Source: Pseudonocardia sp. CNS-004
GTDB taxonomy: Bacteria > Actinomycetota > Actinomycetes > Mycobacteriales > Pseudonocardiaceae
Direction: 5' to 3'
Assembly (NCBI GenBank): GCA_001942185.1
Contig: MKJV01000068.1
Coordinates: 372,001 to 436,000 of the forward strand
DNA: 64,000 nucleotides
This document shows, in pieces, positions 19,747 through 29,411 of the stretch. The notes beneath the pieces were generated by a model that saw only the letters and a program-made list of their open reading frames with translations, ran no database searches and was not told the origin of the DNA. Position 1 is the stretch's first letter, and every line of letters begins with the position of its first letter. Both the position numbers and the translations under genes were made by a program.

Positions 19747-19764
19747 CGGCAACGATCGTTGCCG
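19747..19764. promoter_or_regulatory. perfect 18-bp palindromic operator
   Basis: CGGCAACGATCGTTGCCG reads the same on both strands and lies in the 70-bp space between the divergent oxidoreductase and XRE-cupin genes. It is the likely binding site of the XRE-cupin dimer and could control both promoters. Confidence 0.7.
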
Positions 19765-19785
19765 ATTCCGGGACGACGGCGTTCG

Positions 19786-20376
19786 ATGGCCACCGTGCAC
19801 GACTCACCGACGATCAGCGCCGCCCTCGCCGAGGTCGGGCCGCGGCTGCGGCGGCTGCGAACCCAGCGCGACGTCTCCCTGACCGCGCTCGCCGAGGCCA
19901 CCGGCATTTCCAAGAGCACGCTCTCGCGGCTGGAGTCCGGGGGACGACGGCCGGGCCTCGAGCTGCTGCTCCCGATCGCGGTGGCCCTGCAGGTGCCGGT
20001 CGACGAGCTGATCGGGACGCTCCGGGTGGCCGACCCCCGGGTCCACGCCAGCCCGCGCCGGGTGGACGGGCGCACCGTGCTCCCGCTGACCCGCCAGCCC
20101 GGCCCGCTGCAGGCGTTCAAGCTGACGCTTCCGGCGGACCGGCAGGAACCGCGCCTGGTGACCCACGACGGGTACGAGTGGCTGTACGTCCTGTCCGGGC
20201 ACCTGCGGCTGTGCCTGGCCGACCACGACCTCACCCTCGGCCCGGGCGAGGTGGCGGAGTTCGACACCCGGGTGCCGCACTGGTTCGGCAACGGTGGCCG
20301 CGGCCCGGTCGAGATCCTCAGCCTGTTCGGCCGCCAGGGCGAACGCATGCACGTCCGCGCCCGCCCCCGCCGCTGA
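19786..20376 (+). CDS. XRE-family regulator with C-terminal cupin domain
   Basis: A 196-residue protein: helix-turn-helix at residues about 20-75 (DVSLTALAEATGISKSTLSRLESGGRRPGLELLLPIA) and a cupin barrel at about 110-185 (HDGYEWLYVLSGHLRLCLADHDLTLGPGEVAEFDTRVPHWFGN). Cupins of this type sense a small ligand. Arrangement suggests it controls itself and the divergent oxidoreductase. The ligand is unknown. Confidence 0.9.
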   Translation: MATVHDSPTISAALAEVGPRLRRLRTQRDVSLTALAEATGISKSTLSRLESGGRRPGLELLLPIAVALQVPVDELIGTLRVADPRVHASPRRVDGRTVLPLTRQPGPLQAFKLTLPADRQEPRLVTHDGYEWLYVLSGHLRLCLADHDLTLGPGEVAEFDTRVPHWFGNGGRGPVEILSLFGRQGERMHVRARPRR

Positions 20377-20425
20377 ACCGGGCCGGATCTCGACACGCCA
20401 CACCCCAGCAGGACAGGCTTCCCGG

Positions 20426-20770
20426 ATGACGATCACGGTGCACGCCGAGCTCCGGACGCGGCCGGGGCGGGTCGAGGAGTTCCTCGTGGTGGCCCGGGCC
20501 CTGGCGACGGCATCGGCGGGCGAGCCGGGGACGCTGCGCTACGAGTGGTTCACCAGCGCCGACCCGGCCGTCTTCGTGGTGATCGAGGAGTACGCGGACC
20601 CGGCTGCCGCGGCTGCACACAACGAGCACTGCGCGCCGTACCTGCAGCAGGTCTCCGAGCTGGCCGACATGACGTCGGTGCACGTCCACGGCACCCCGGG
20701 GCCCGAGCTCGACGCGTGGATCGCCGCCAACCCGGTCGCGCACGCCCACCCACCGCTCGAGCCGCGGTGA
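20426..20770 (+). CDS. antibiotic biosynthesis monooxygenase-domain protein (YgiN-like)
   Basis: A 114-residue single ABM domain: TITVHAELRTRPGRVEEFLVVARAL, GTLRYEWFTSADPAVFVVIEEYAD, and HNEHCAPYLQQVSEL. Relatives are cofactor-free quinol monooxygenases or small dimeric oxygenases. It lies 50 bp after the XRE-cupin gene and may be cotranscribed with it, which suggests a redox or quinone stress theme for this locus. Confidence 0.82.
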   Translation: MTITVHAELRTRPGRVEEFLVVARALATASAGEPGTLRYEWFTSADPAVFVVIEEYADPAAAAAHNEHCAPYLQQVSELADMTSVHVHGTPGPELDAWIAANPVAHAHPPLEPR

Positions 20771-20780
20771 CGCACTCCGG

Positions 20781-22262
20781 TCAGGTCGACTCGGGAGCCT
20801 CGGCGTCCACCGCGACCGGCGAGCGCTCGCTCATCGGGCGCACCGTGAACGCCATGTCCCGGCCGACGTCGCCGAACCGGGTGCTCAGCATGTCGACCGG
20901 GTAGTTCTGGCGTAGCACCCACGGCGCCGCCCTGCCTTGTTTCGGCAGCACGTCCGCGGCCCGCCGCACGTAGCCGGACGTGAGGCTGAGCAACGGGCGG
21001 GCGGCAACCTCGCCGTGGAACTCCGGCACCGCCGAGCGGTAGCCGTGGGCGTCCATGTGGGCGAGGAGGCGGCAGACGTAGCGCGCGGTGAGATCGGCCC
21101 GCAGCGTCCAGGACGCGTTGACGTAGCCGATGCACAGCGCGAGGTTCGGCACGCCCGACAGCAGGCAGCCGCGGTAGACGACCGTGCGCCCCGGGTCGAC
21201 CTCGGCCCCGTCCACCGTGAGCCGGATGCCGCCGCAGGCCTGGAGCGAGAGGCCGGTGGCCGTGACGACGACGTCGGCGGGCAGCTCACGGCCGGAGTCG
21301 AGGCGGATCCCGTTCTCGGTGAACGTGGCGATGGTGTCGGTGACGACGTCCGCGTCGCCGGAGCGCATCGCACGGAACAGGTCGCCGTCGGGGACGACGC
21401 ACAGGCGCTGGTCCCAGGGCTGGTACCGCGGGGTGAAGTCGCGGTCGATGATCTCGTGGTCGGGGATCTCGCGCTCGAGCCCCGCGCGAAGGAGCCGCTT
21501 CGCCACGGTCGGCGCACGCTGCGCGAGCTGGTAGAACGCGGAGGTCACGAGCACGTTCTTCCAGCGGATCAGCCGGTGGGCCCACCGGGGCAGCCGGTCG
21601 ACGATGCGGTCGGTGCCGGGCAGCGCGATGACGTAGGTCGGCGAGCGCTGCAGCATCGTGACCCGCGCGCCCCGCTCGGCGAGCGCGGGCACCAGAGTGA
21701 CCGCGGTGGCCCCGCTGCCGATCACGACGACCCGGGCTCCCGCGAGGTCGAGGTCGTCCGGCCAGTGCTGCGGGTGCACCACCCGCCCCTCGAACGCGTC
21801 GATCCCGGGGAACTCGGGCTGGTAGCCGTGGTCGTAGCGGTAGTAGCCGGTGCCCAGGAACAGGAAGTCGCAGGCCAGGCGCTCGACGCTACGGTCGTCT
21901 GCCAGGACCTCGACCTCCCAGCGCTGGTCCGCGCTCGACCACGTCGCCGCCGTGACCCGCCTGCCGAAGCGGATGTGCCGGTCGATGCCGAACTCCGCGG
22001 CCGTCTCCCGCAGGTACGCGAGGATGGACGGGCCGTCAGCGATCGTCGCGGACTCCCGCCACGGCCGGAACGGGAACCCGAGCGTGAACATGTCGGAGTC
22101 CGAGCGGATCCCCGGGTAGCGGAAGAGGTCCCAGGTGCCGCCGATCGAGTCGCGGGCCTCGAGGATCGCGTACGTCCGCTGCGGGTGCTCGGTCTGCAGG
22201 CGGTACGCCGCGTCGATGCCGGAGATGCCCGCGCCGACGACGAGGACGTCGAGGTGCTCCAC
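20781..22262 (-). CDS. EthA-like Baeyer-Villiger monooxygenase
   Basis: A 493-residue FAD/NADPH monooxygenase. FAD motif VVGAGISGIDAAYRL, the GGTWDLFRYPGIRSDSDMFTLGF stretch nearly identical to mycobacterial EthA, the BVMO fingerprint FEGRVVHPQHWPDD, and the NADPH motif VVIGSGATAVTLVPAL. Later segments (YQPWDQRLCVVPDGDLFRA, VTATGL) also follow EthA closely. EthA oxygenates ketones and activates thioamide drugs. It is 9 bp downstream of the VWA gene. No EthR-type regulator is adjacent. Confidence 0.92.
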   Translation of the reverse strand: MEHLDVLVVGAGISGIDAAYRLQTEHPQRTYAILEARDSIGGTWDLFRYPGIRSDSDMFTLGFPFRPWRESATIADGPSILAYLRETAAEFGIDRHIRFGRRVTAATWSSADQRWEVEVLADDRSVERLACDFLFLGTGYYRYDHGYQPEFPGIDAFEGRVVHPQHWPDDLDLAGARVVVIGSGATAVTLVPALAERGARVTMLQRSPTYVIALPGTDRIVDRLPRWAHRLIRWKNVLVTSAFYQLAQRAPTVAKRLLRAGLEREIPDHEIIDRDFTPRYQPWDQRLCVVPDGDLFRAMRSGDADVVTDTIATFTENGIRLDSGRELPADVVVTATGLSLQACGGIRLTVDGAEVDPGRTVVYRGCLLSGVPNLALCIGYVNASWTLRADLTARYVCRLLAHMDAHGYRSAVPEFHGEVAARPLLSLTSGYVRRAADVLPKQGRAAPWVLRQNYPVDMLSTRFGDVGRDMAFTVRPMSERSPVAVDAEAPEST

Positions 22263-22271
22263 GACGAGGCA

Positions 22272-24157
22272 TCATGCCCCACGGCGGCGCCGGGCGACGA
22301 CCGCGACGACGAGACCGGCGACGACCCCGATCACCACCAGCGCAGCGACGCCGAACGCCACCCAGCCTGCGGGCGAGACCACCGTCGTGGTGGCCGGGGC
22401 CTGCGTGTTCGGCGCCTCCACCGGCGCCTGCTCCCCGAACGCCGGGGCGGCCTGCGCGTACCGGGGGCCCGGCTCCGGGTCGCCCACGACGGTGACGTCG
22501 AGCTCGATCGGCACCGGCACCGCCGCCTCGGGCTTGTCCAAGGTGGGGCCGATCTGGACGGCGATGTAGTACGTCCCCGCGACGCTCTGGTTCCGCGCGC
22601 TGATGTCGTCGGCCGTGCGGTTGTTGTAGCGCACCGGCGCGGTCGTGAGCGCGGGATCGTTGGAAGGCAGCATTCGCGCGGTGCCGGTGTAGGACGCGAA
22701 GTCCTTGTCGATCTCCTCACGGGACGGTGCGTAGGCCGTCGTCGAGACGGGTGAGGTGTTGGTCAGGCCACCGTTGCCGGACGTCTCGTCGAACCGGACG
22801 CGGTAGGCGAGACCCTGACCCCAGTCCAGCTCCACCCGGTAGAACACGAACTCCCCCCGCTGGATGGTGTCGCTGTAGCGCCCGGAGCCATCGAGTGCGC
22901 CCGCGACGTTGAACGAGCCTCCGCCGACGACGGGTCGGGCCGCGCCCTGCGGCTCGACGAACGCGGGCGGCGGCAGCACCGCGACCGGACCGGCCTCCTC
23001 CACCGCGGGCTCCACCCCCACGAGCAGCTCCACCGGCAACCGCTCCGGCACACCCGCCGAGACCCGTTCCCAGGTGAGCGCGAAGGTGTAGCGGCCGCCG
23101 CCCCGGCAGGCGTCGCCGCTGCTGCTGCCCTTCTTCGGCTCGGTGGCACCCGTCCAGGTCGTGGCGATCGTCAGCGCCTCCCCGGAGCTGGAGTCACTGG
23201 CCTGCGCGGCCTCGAACTCGTTGCAGTCCACCCCCTGCTCCCCGTAGGTCCGCATCTGCAGCGAGTTGAAGTCATCGAGGATGTTGATGCCCGACAGGCG
23301 GGGGAACGAGACGGTGGCGCTGAAGTAGGCGGTGGCCCCCTCCGGGACGTCCACCGCGTAGAAGCGCTGCTCCTTCTGGCCGATCGTGTCCAGGTGCTGG
23401 CCCGGCGCGGCGGTGGGCGCGGCCCGCTCGGTGTCGGCGCCGGTGATCGGCGTGCCGGCCGGCTGGTAGTTGCGCAGGGCCGTTGCGGTCACCCGCGGGA
23501 GGGCCCGCTGCAGCGCGTCGGCGTCCGGGGCGTCGGTGTACGTGCCACCGGTGGCCTGGGCGATGCAGCTGAGCTCGGCGCGCGCCTCGTCGTCGACGCC
23601 GAACCCGACGGCGTGCACGACGAGGTCGACCCCCTGCCCGGCGAGCGTGCGCACGACCTCGCAGGGCGGCGGCGGTGCGCAGGTGTCCACCCCGTCGGAG
23701 ACGAGGACGATCGAACGCGGTCCCTCCTGCGGCAGCTCCGCCGCCGCGACCTCCAGCGCCTTGCCGATCGGCGTGTACCCGCGCGGGGTCAGCCGGTCGA
23801 CGGCGGCGCCGAGCCCGGCCCGGTCGAGCGGCCCCACCGGGCTCACCACGCTGACGTCCTGGCAGCCCCGCTCACGCTCGGCGTCGGAGTTGCCGGTGGA
23901 CGTGCCGTACGCGGCGAGCCCGACGGGCGCGGCGTCCGGCGCGGTGTCGAGGAACGTGTGCACGGCCTGCTTCGCGGCATCCATCTTGGTGCCGCGCCCG
24001 GGTCGCTGCCCGTCATGGACCCGGAGGCGTCCAGCACCACCATCGTCGGCGCGAGCTCGACACCGGCCTCCTGAGCAGTCGCGACGCCAGGGGCGATCAC
24101 GACGCACAGCAGTGCGCCGATGGCGCCGAGGACCCGAGTCATCAGAGGACTGCTCAC
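22272..24157 (-). CDS. secreted, membrane-anchored VWA-domain protein (frame break)
   Basis: About 628 residues. Signal peptide MSSPLMTRVLGAIGALLCVVIAPGVATAQ, then a von Willebrand A domain with MIDAS motif DASGS at about residue 44 and later SDGVDT; a long beta-rich extracellular region; a Thr/Pro/Ala stretch and a C-terminal membrane helix followed by ARRRRGA. One G is missing at 23997-23999 (CCGGGCGCGG should have GGGG). The start may be 24157 or 24142. Likely a cell-envelope adhesin or scaffold; function not known. Confidence 0.82.
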
Positions 24158-24246
24158 GATGCCCGAGTCTTACAGGTTGCCGCACCGCCCCGACGCGCGC
24201 CCGAATGCAGCAGTACTCGTTCGACGAACGACCCGTTGGTCGGTAC

Positions 24247-25358
24247 CTATCCGACGGATGTGCCGTTCGTCGGAACGAAGCGGGCCACACCGTAGGGACG
24301 CAGGTCCAGGCGCGGCGCGTCGCCGAGCACCTGTTCCGCCACGAGCGCGCCGGCCAGCGGGGCCAGGGTCAGGCCGGTGGGGCCGAACCCGGTGGCCAGG
24401 ACCACACGGGGATGGCCGGGGAGCGGGCCGAGCACGGGGAGACCGTCCGGGGTGGCGGGGCGGAAGCCGACCCGGGTCTCCAGCAGGGTCGCCTCGCGGA
24501 GCCCCGGCGCGACCGCGAGCGCCTGTTCCAGCACCTCCAGCTGCCCGGCTGCGGTGACGCGACGGTCGAAACCGGACCCGGTCTCCCGCGTCGCCCCGAC
24601 CACCACCCGCCGCCGGGGAACGCAAGCAGGTAGTGGCCGCTGTCCATCGGTGACACCACCGGCCAGCGGGTGGTGTCCTCGGCCACCTCGAGGTGCGTGA
24701 TCTGCCCACGCTGCGGAGCGACCGGCAGCTGTGCACCGAGCGCGGCCACGAGCTCCGCGCTCCACGCACCCGCCGCCACGACCACGGCGTCGGCGCCGAC
24801 CGGCGCCCCGTCCACCCGCACACCGTCGACGGTCAGCGCGGCCGTGCCCGTTCGCAGCTCGGCGCCGCGCCTACGCGCCGCGTCCAGCAGGCTCGCCCGC
24901 ACCTGCCGGCCGTCCACCCGGGCACCCCCGGAGACGTGCACGGCCGCGAGCCCGGCGTGCAGCGGCGGGAACAGCGCACCCGCCTGCGCCGGGTCGAGCA
25001 GCGACGCCTCCCCCGCGGCCGGGTGCAACGCCGCCCTGGCCGTGACGCGCCGCTGGGTCTCCCGCAGAGCGGCCTCGTCCCGGCCCGCGACGAGCGCGCC
25101 GACCACGGCGTACGACGTGGGCTCGGCGGTGTCCTCGCCCAGCGCGGCCACGAGCTCCGGGTAGTAGCCCGCCGCCGGGCCCGCGAGGACGAAGAGCTCC
25201 TCGTTCACCGACGCCCACGGCGAGACGATCCCCGCCCCGGCCGCCGTCGCCAGACCGGGCCGCGCGTCGTCCACCACCACGACCTCGGCGCCCCGCCGGG
25301 CGAGGTGATAGGCGCCCGAGGCCCCCGCGATTCCCGACCCGATCACGACTACGCGCAT
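24247..25358 (-). CDS. DadA-like FAD-dependent amino acid oxidase (frame break)
   Basis: About 370 residues. N-terminal FAD motif VVVIGSGIAGASGAYHLARRGAEVVVVD, a substrate-domain region, GQITHLEV, and a C-terminal GFRPATPDGLPVLGPLPGHPRVVLATGFGPTGLTLAP segment typical of the DAO family. The frame breaks near 24608-24612, with one G missing; the corrected join is LLAFPGGRVVVGATRETGSGFDRR. Probably oxidises an amino acid or amine; substrate undetermined. Separated from the ABC exporter by repeat copy 2. Confidence 0.85.
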
Positions 25359-25391
25359 GGGGAGATCGTCTCACCGCGACCGGCCACCCGA

Positions 25392-25453
25392 TGATCGCCG
25401 GCGGTGGTGTGAGACCGACAGATCTGTCGCACGGACACCGCAACTGGCGATCA
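25392..25453. repeat. 62-bp palindromic repeat family, copy 2
   Basis: Starts TGATCGCCGGCGGTGGTGTG, has a perfect inner palindrome CGACAGATCTGTCG, and ends CTGGCGATCA; 62 bp in all. Fills most of the gap between the DadA-like gene start and the ABC exporter stop. Very similar to copy 4 at 60568-60629. Confidence 0.8.
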
Positions 25454-25457
25454 CGGG

Positions 25458-27431
25458 CTACTCGGCCGACGCGACCGCCCCCGCGAACTGGCTCTCGTAC
25501 AGCGCCGCGTAGGCCCCACCGGCCGTGACCAGGTCGGAGTGGGTTCCCTGCTCCACGATCCGGCCCGCCTCCATGACGAGGATGAGGTCGGCGTCGCGGA
25601 CGGTCGAGAGGCGGTGGGCGATCACGAAGCTGGTGCGGTCGGTGCGCAGGGCGGCCATGGCCCGTTGCACGAGCAGTTCGGTGCGGGTGTCGACGGAGCT
25701 GGTGGCCTCGTCGAGGATGAGCAGGGTCGGGTCGGCGAGGAACGCGCGCGCGATCGTGATCAGCTGCTTCTCACCGGCGCTGACGTTCGAGCCCTCGTCG
25801 TCGATCACCGTGTCGTAGCCGTCGGGGAGGCTGCGCACGAACCGGTCGACGTAGGTGGCCCGGGCGGCGGCCACGATCTCCTCCTCGGTAGCAGCCGGGT
25901 CGCCGTAGCCGATGTTGTCGCGGATCGTGCCGCCGAAGAGCCACGTGTCCTGCAGGACCATGCCCGTGCAGGAGCGCAGCGCGGCCCGGTCCATGGCGGC
26001 GATGTCGGCGCCGTCGAGCGTGATGCGGCCGGAGTCGAGCTCGTAGAACCGCATGATCAGGTTGACGAGCGTGGTCTTGCCTGCCCCGGTCGGGCCGACG
26101 ATCGCGATCGTCTGGCCCGGCTCGGCCACGAGCGAGAGGTGCTCGATCAGCGGCTGGTCGGGCTGGTAGCGGAACGAGACGCCGGAGAACTCGACGCGGC
26201 CGCTGCGGGTCTGCGGCACGGCGGGCCGGACCGGGTCGGGGGTCTGCTCGTCGGCGTCGAGCAGCTCGAACACCCGCTCCGCCGACGCCACACCCGACTG
26301 CAGCAGGTTGATCATCGACGCGATCTGGGTGAGCGGCTGGGTGAACTGGCGCGAGTACTGGATGAACGCCTGCACGTCGCCGAGGCTCATCGCGCCCGAG
26401 GCCACGCGCAGGCCGCCGATCACGGCGACGAGCACGTAGTTCAGGTTCCCGATGAACATCATCGACGGCATGATGATCCCGGAGATGAACTGCGCCCGGT
26501 AGCTCGCGCCGTAGAGGCGCTCGTTCTTCTCCGCGAAGCCGGCCTCCACCTCGCCGCGGCGGCCGAACACCCGCACCAGCTCGTGGCCGGTGAAGGCCTC
26601 CTCGATGTGGGCGTTCAGCTCGCCGGTGTGGCGCCACTGCGCCACGAACTGCTTCTGCGAGCGCTTCGTGATCGCGTTCGTGACGAGCAGCGACAGCGGG
26701 ATCGACACGAGCGCCACCAGCGCGAGCAGCGGGGAGATCAGCAGCATCATCAGCACGACGCCGATGACCGTGAGCAGCGACGTGAGCAGCTGGGACAGCG
26801 TCTGCTGCAGGCTCTGGGAGACGTTGTCGATGTCGTTGGTGACGCGGCTGAGCAGCTCACCGCGCGGCTGGCGGTCGAAGTAGCTCAGCGGGAGGCGGTG
26901 GATCTTGTCCTCGACGTCGCGGCGCAGCGCGAAGATCGTGCGCTGGACGACGCCGTTGAGCAGGTGGCCCTGCAGCCAGCCGAAGAGCGACGCCACCACG
27001 TAGATCACGATGACCGCCGTCAGCACCCGGCCGAGCAGGCCGAAGTCGATGCCCTGCCCCGGCACCACGCCGGCGCCCTCGATCACGTTCGCGTACGTGT
27101 CGTTGCCCGCCGCCCTGGCCTGCGCCGCGGCCTCCTGCACGGACGTGCCGGGTTCCAGCTGCCTGCCGATCACCCCGGCGAAGATCACGTCGGTGGCCCG
27201 GCCGAGCACGAACGGGCCGACCGACGTGAGCGCCACGCTGAGCACGCCGAGTACGACCACCGCGACCACGCCGAGCCGCTCCGGGGCGAGCCGGCCCAGC
27301 AGCCTGCGCCCCGACGGCCCGAAGGCGAGGGAGCGCTCCGCGGGCATGCCCATGCCGGCCCACGGCGGCCCGCCGCGCCGGGCGGCGGTCATCTCGCGCG
27401 CGGCCCGGTTGGTGTCGGCGGGGCGGGTCAT
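25458..27431 (-). CDS. ABC exporter half-transporter B
   Basis: A 657-residue membrane-ATPase fusion. A cytoplasmic N-terminus of about 50 residues, six membrane helices with SYFDRQPRGELLSRVTNDID in the first intracellular loop, then an ATPase domain with Walker A GPTGAGKTT, Walker B LLILDEATSSVD, and the H-loop IAHRLSTVRDAD. The signature is NVSAGEKQL instead of LSGGQ, so one composite site may be degenerate, as in asymmetric heterodimers. Its start overlaps the stop of the partner gene. Likely a multidrug or lipid exporter. Confidence 0.9.
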   Translation of the reverse strand: MTRPADTNRAAREMTAARRGGPPWAGMGMPAERSLAFGPSGRRLLGRLAPERLGVVAVVVLGVLSVALTSVGPFVLGRATDVIFAGVIGRQLEPGTSVQEAAAQARAAGNDTYANVIEGAGVVPGQGIDFGLLGRVLTAVIVIYVVASLFGWLQGHLLNGVVQRTIFALRRDVEDKIHRLPLSYFDRQPRGELLSRVTNDIDNVSQSLQQTLSQLLTSLLTVIGVVLMMLLISPLLALVALVSIPLSLLVTNAITKRSQKQFVAQWRHTGELNAHIEEAFTGHELVRVFGRRGEVEAGFAEKNERLYGASYRAQFISGIIMPSMMFIGNLNYVLVAVIGGLRVASGAMSLGDVQAFIQYSRQFTQPLTQIASMINLLQSGVASAERVFELLDADEQTPDPVRPAVPQTRSGRVEFSGVSFRYQPDQPLIEHLSLVAEPGQTIAIVGPTGAGKTTLVNLIMRFYELDSGRITLDGADIAAMDRAALRSCTGMVLQDTWLFGGTIRDNIGYGDPAATEEEIVAAARATYVDRFVRSLPDGYDTVIDDEGSNVSAGEKQLITIARAFLADPTLLILDEATSSVDTRTELLVQRAMAALRTDRTSFVIAHRLSTVRDADLILVMEAGRIVEQGTHSDLVTAGGAYAALYESQFAGAVASAE

Positions 27432-29160
27432 GCGACTTCCTCCGGGGTGAACTGCGACGCGACGATCTCGGCGTAGGTCGGCAGCTCGCCAGCAACTCGT
27501 CGTGGCGGCCGATCCCGACCACCGCGCCGTCGTCGAGCACGACGATCCGGTCGGCGTCGCGGATGCTCGCCACCCGCTGTCCCACGATCACCACGGTCGC
27601 GAGTGCGGTGACGGGCGCCAGCGCCGCGCGCAGCCGGGCGTCGGTGGCCAGGTCGAGCGCCGAGAACGAGTCGTCGAACAGGTAGATCCGGGGCCTGCGC
27701 ACCAGCACGCGGGCGATCGCGATGCGCTGGCGCTGCCCGCCGGAGACGTTGGTGCCGCCCTGCGCGATCGGGGCGTCGAGCCGCTCCGGCATGGCCCGCA
27801 CGAAGTCGGCTGCCTGGGCCACCTCGAGCGCGGCCCACAGCTCGTCGTCGCTCGCGTCCGGGTTGCCGTAGCGCAGGTTGCTCGCCACCGTGCCGGTGAA
27901 CAGGTACGGCTTCTGCGGCACGATCCCGACCCGGCCCCACAGGTACTCCGGCTCGAGGTCGCGCACGTCGACGCCGTCGACGAGCACCTGCCCGCTGGTG
28001 GCGTCGAAGAGCCGGGGCACGAGCCCGAGCAGCGTGGTCTTGCCCGCTCCGGTGCTGCCGACGATCGCGGTGGTGGTGCCCGGGGTGGCGGTGAACGTGA
28101 CGTCGTGCAGCACCGGGGCGTCGGCTCCGGGGTAGGTGAAACCGGCACCGCGCAGCTCGAGCACACCGGTGGGGTCGGGCGGGAGCACCGGCTCGGCGGG
28201 CGGGCCCACCGATGAGACTGTGTCGAGCACCTCGACGATCCGCTCCGCGCACACCGCGGCGCGCGGGATCATCATCGTCATGAAGGTGGCCATCATGACC
28301 GCCATCAGGATCTGGATCAGGTAGGCGAGGAACGCGGTGAGCGCGCCGACCTGCATCTGCCCGGCGTCGATGCGCTCGGCGCCGAACCACAGCACGGCCA
28401 CGCTCGACAGGTTCAGCACCAGCATGACGATCGGGAACACCGTGGCCATCAGCCTGCCGACGTGGGTGGCGACCGCGGTGAGGTCAGTGTTGGCGGTGTC
28501 GAACCTGGCGGTCTCCTGCGGCTCCCGCACGAACGCCCGCACGACGCGGATGCCGGTGATCTGCTCGCGCAGGATGCGGTTGACCTCGTCGATCCGGGTC
28601 TGCATCTCGCGGAACCCGGGCACCATGCGCAGGATCACCGAGCCGATCGCCGCGACCAGCACCGGCACGCACACCAGCATCAGCCAGGACAGGTGCACGT
28701 CCTCCTGCAGCGCCATGACCACACCGCCGAAGCACATGATCGGCGCCGTGACCAGCATCGTGCACGACATCAGCACGAGCATCTGCACCTGTTGCACGTC
28801 GTTGGTGCCCCGGGTGACCAGCGACGGCGCACCGAACCGGTTGACCTCGCGCGCCGAGAACTCCCCGACCCGGTGGAACAGGGCCGCGCGGACGTCGCGC
28901 CCGAACCCCATCGCCGTGCGGGCGCCCAGGTACACCGCGGCGACCGAGCACACGATCTGCACCAGCGTGACCACCAGCATCCAGCCGCCGACGGACATGA
29001 TGTAGCCGGTGTCGCCGCGTGCGATGCCCCGGTCGATGATGTCGGCGTTGAGGCTCGGCAGGTAGAGCGAGGCCATCGTCCCGGCCAGCTGCAGCACCAC
29101 CACCGCCAGCAACGGTCGCGGATACGGGCGCAGGTGCGCCCTCAGCAGGCGAATCAGCAT
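27428..29160 (-). CDS. ABC exporter half-transporter A (frame break at C terminus)
   Basis: About 577 residues: six membrane helices, then an ATPase domain with GSTGAGKTT, canonical signature NVSGGQRQR, Walker B IYLFDDSFSALD (aspartate in place of the catalytic glutamate, FDD), and VGQRVASIRDAD lacking the usual H-loop histidine. So this half carries a degenerate catalytic site while its signature is intact, complementary to the partner. One G is missing at 27487-27491; the corrected end is DELLAELPTYAEIVASQFTPEEVA. Translationally coupled to the next gene. Confidence 0.9.
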
Positions 29161-29411
29161 CGGCGTCCTTCGTCGTGGTGGGCCGGACGCGATTCTCCCC
29201 GGCGGGGGTGACGAGTCTCGCCGCGACCGGCACGCCCGCGAATCCGTCACCCGACCGGGACGGGGCGCGGCCTCGTCACCCAACACGGACGCCGGGCGCG
29301 CGCAATCGAATACCGGATCACCGGGCCGACGGGGCACGCGTCACATCTGCTACCGGAAAGGGTGACGGCGCGCGGGAAGCGCAGTTGTACCTGCAAGGAG
29401 AGGGGCTGCGC

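Noticed and set aside
25539..27476. A 645-codon plus-strand open frame across the ABC exporter
   Set aside because: His/Asp/Arg-rich antisense shadow of a well-conserved ABC transporter gene.
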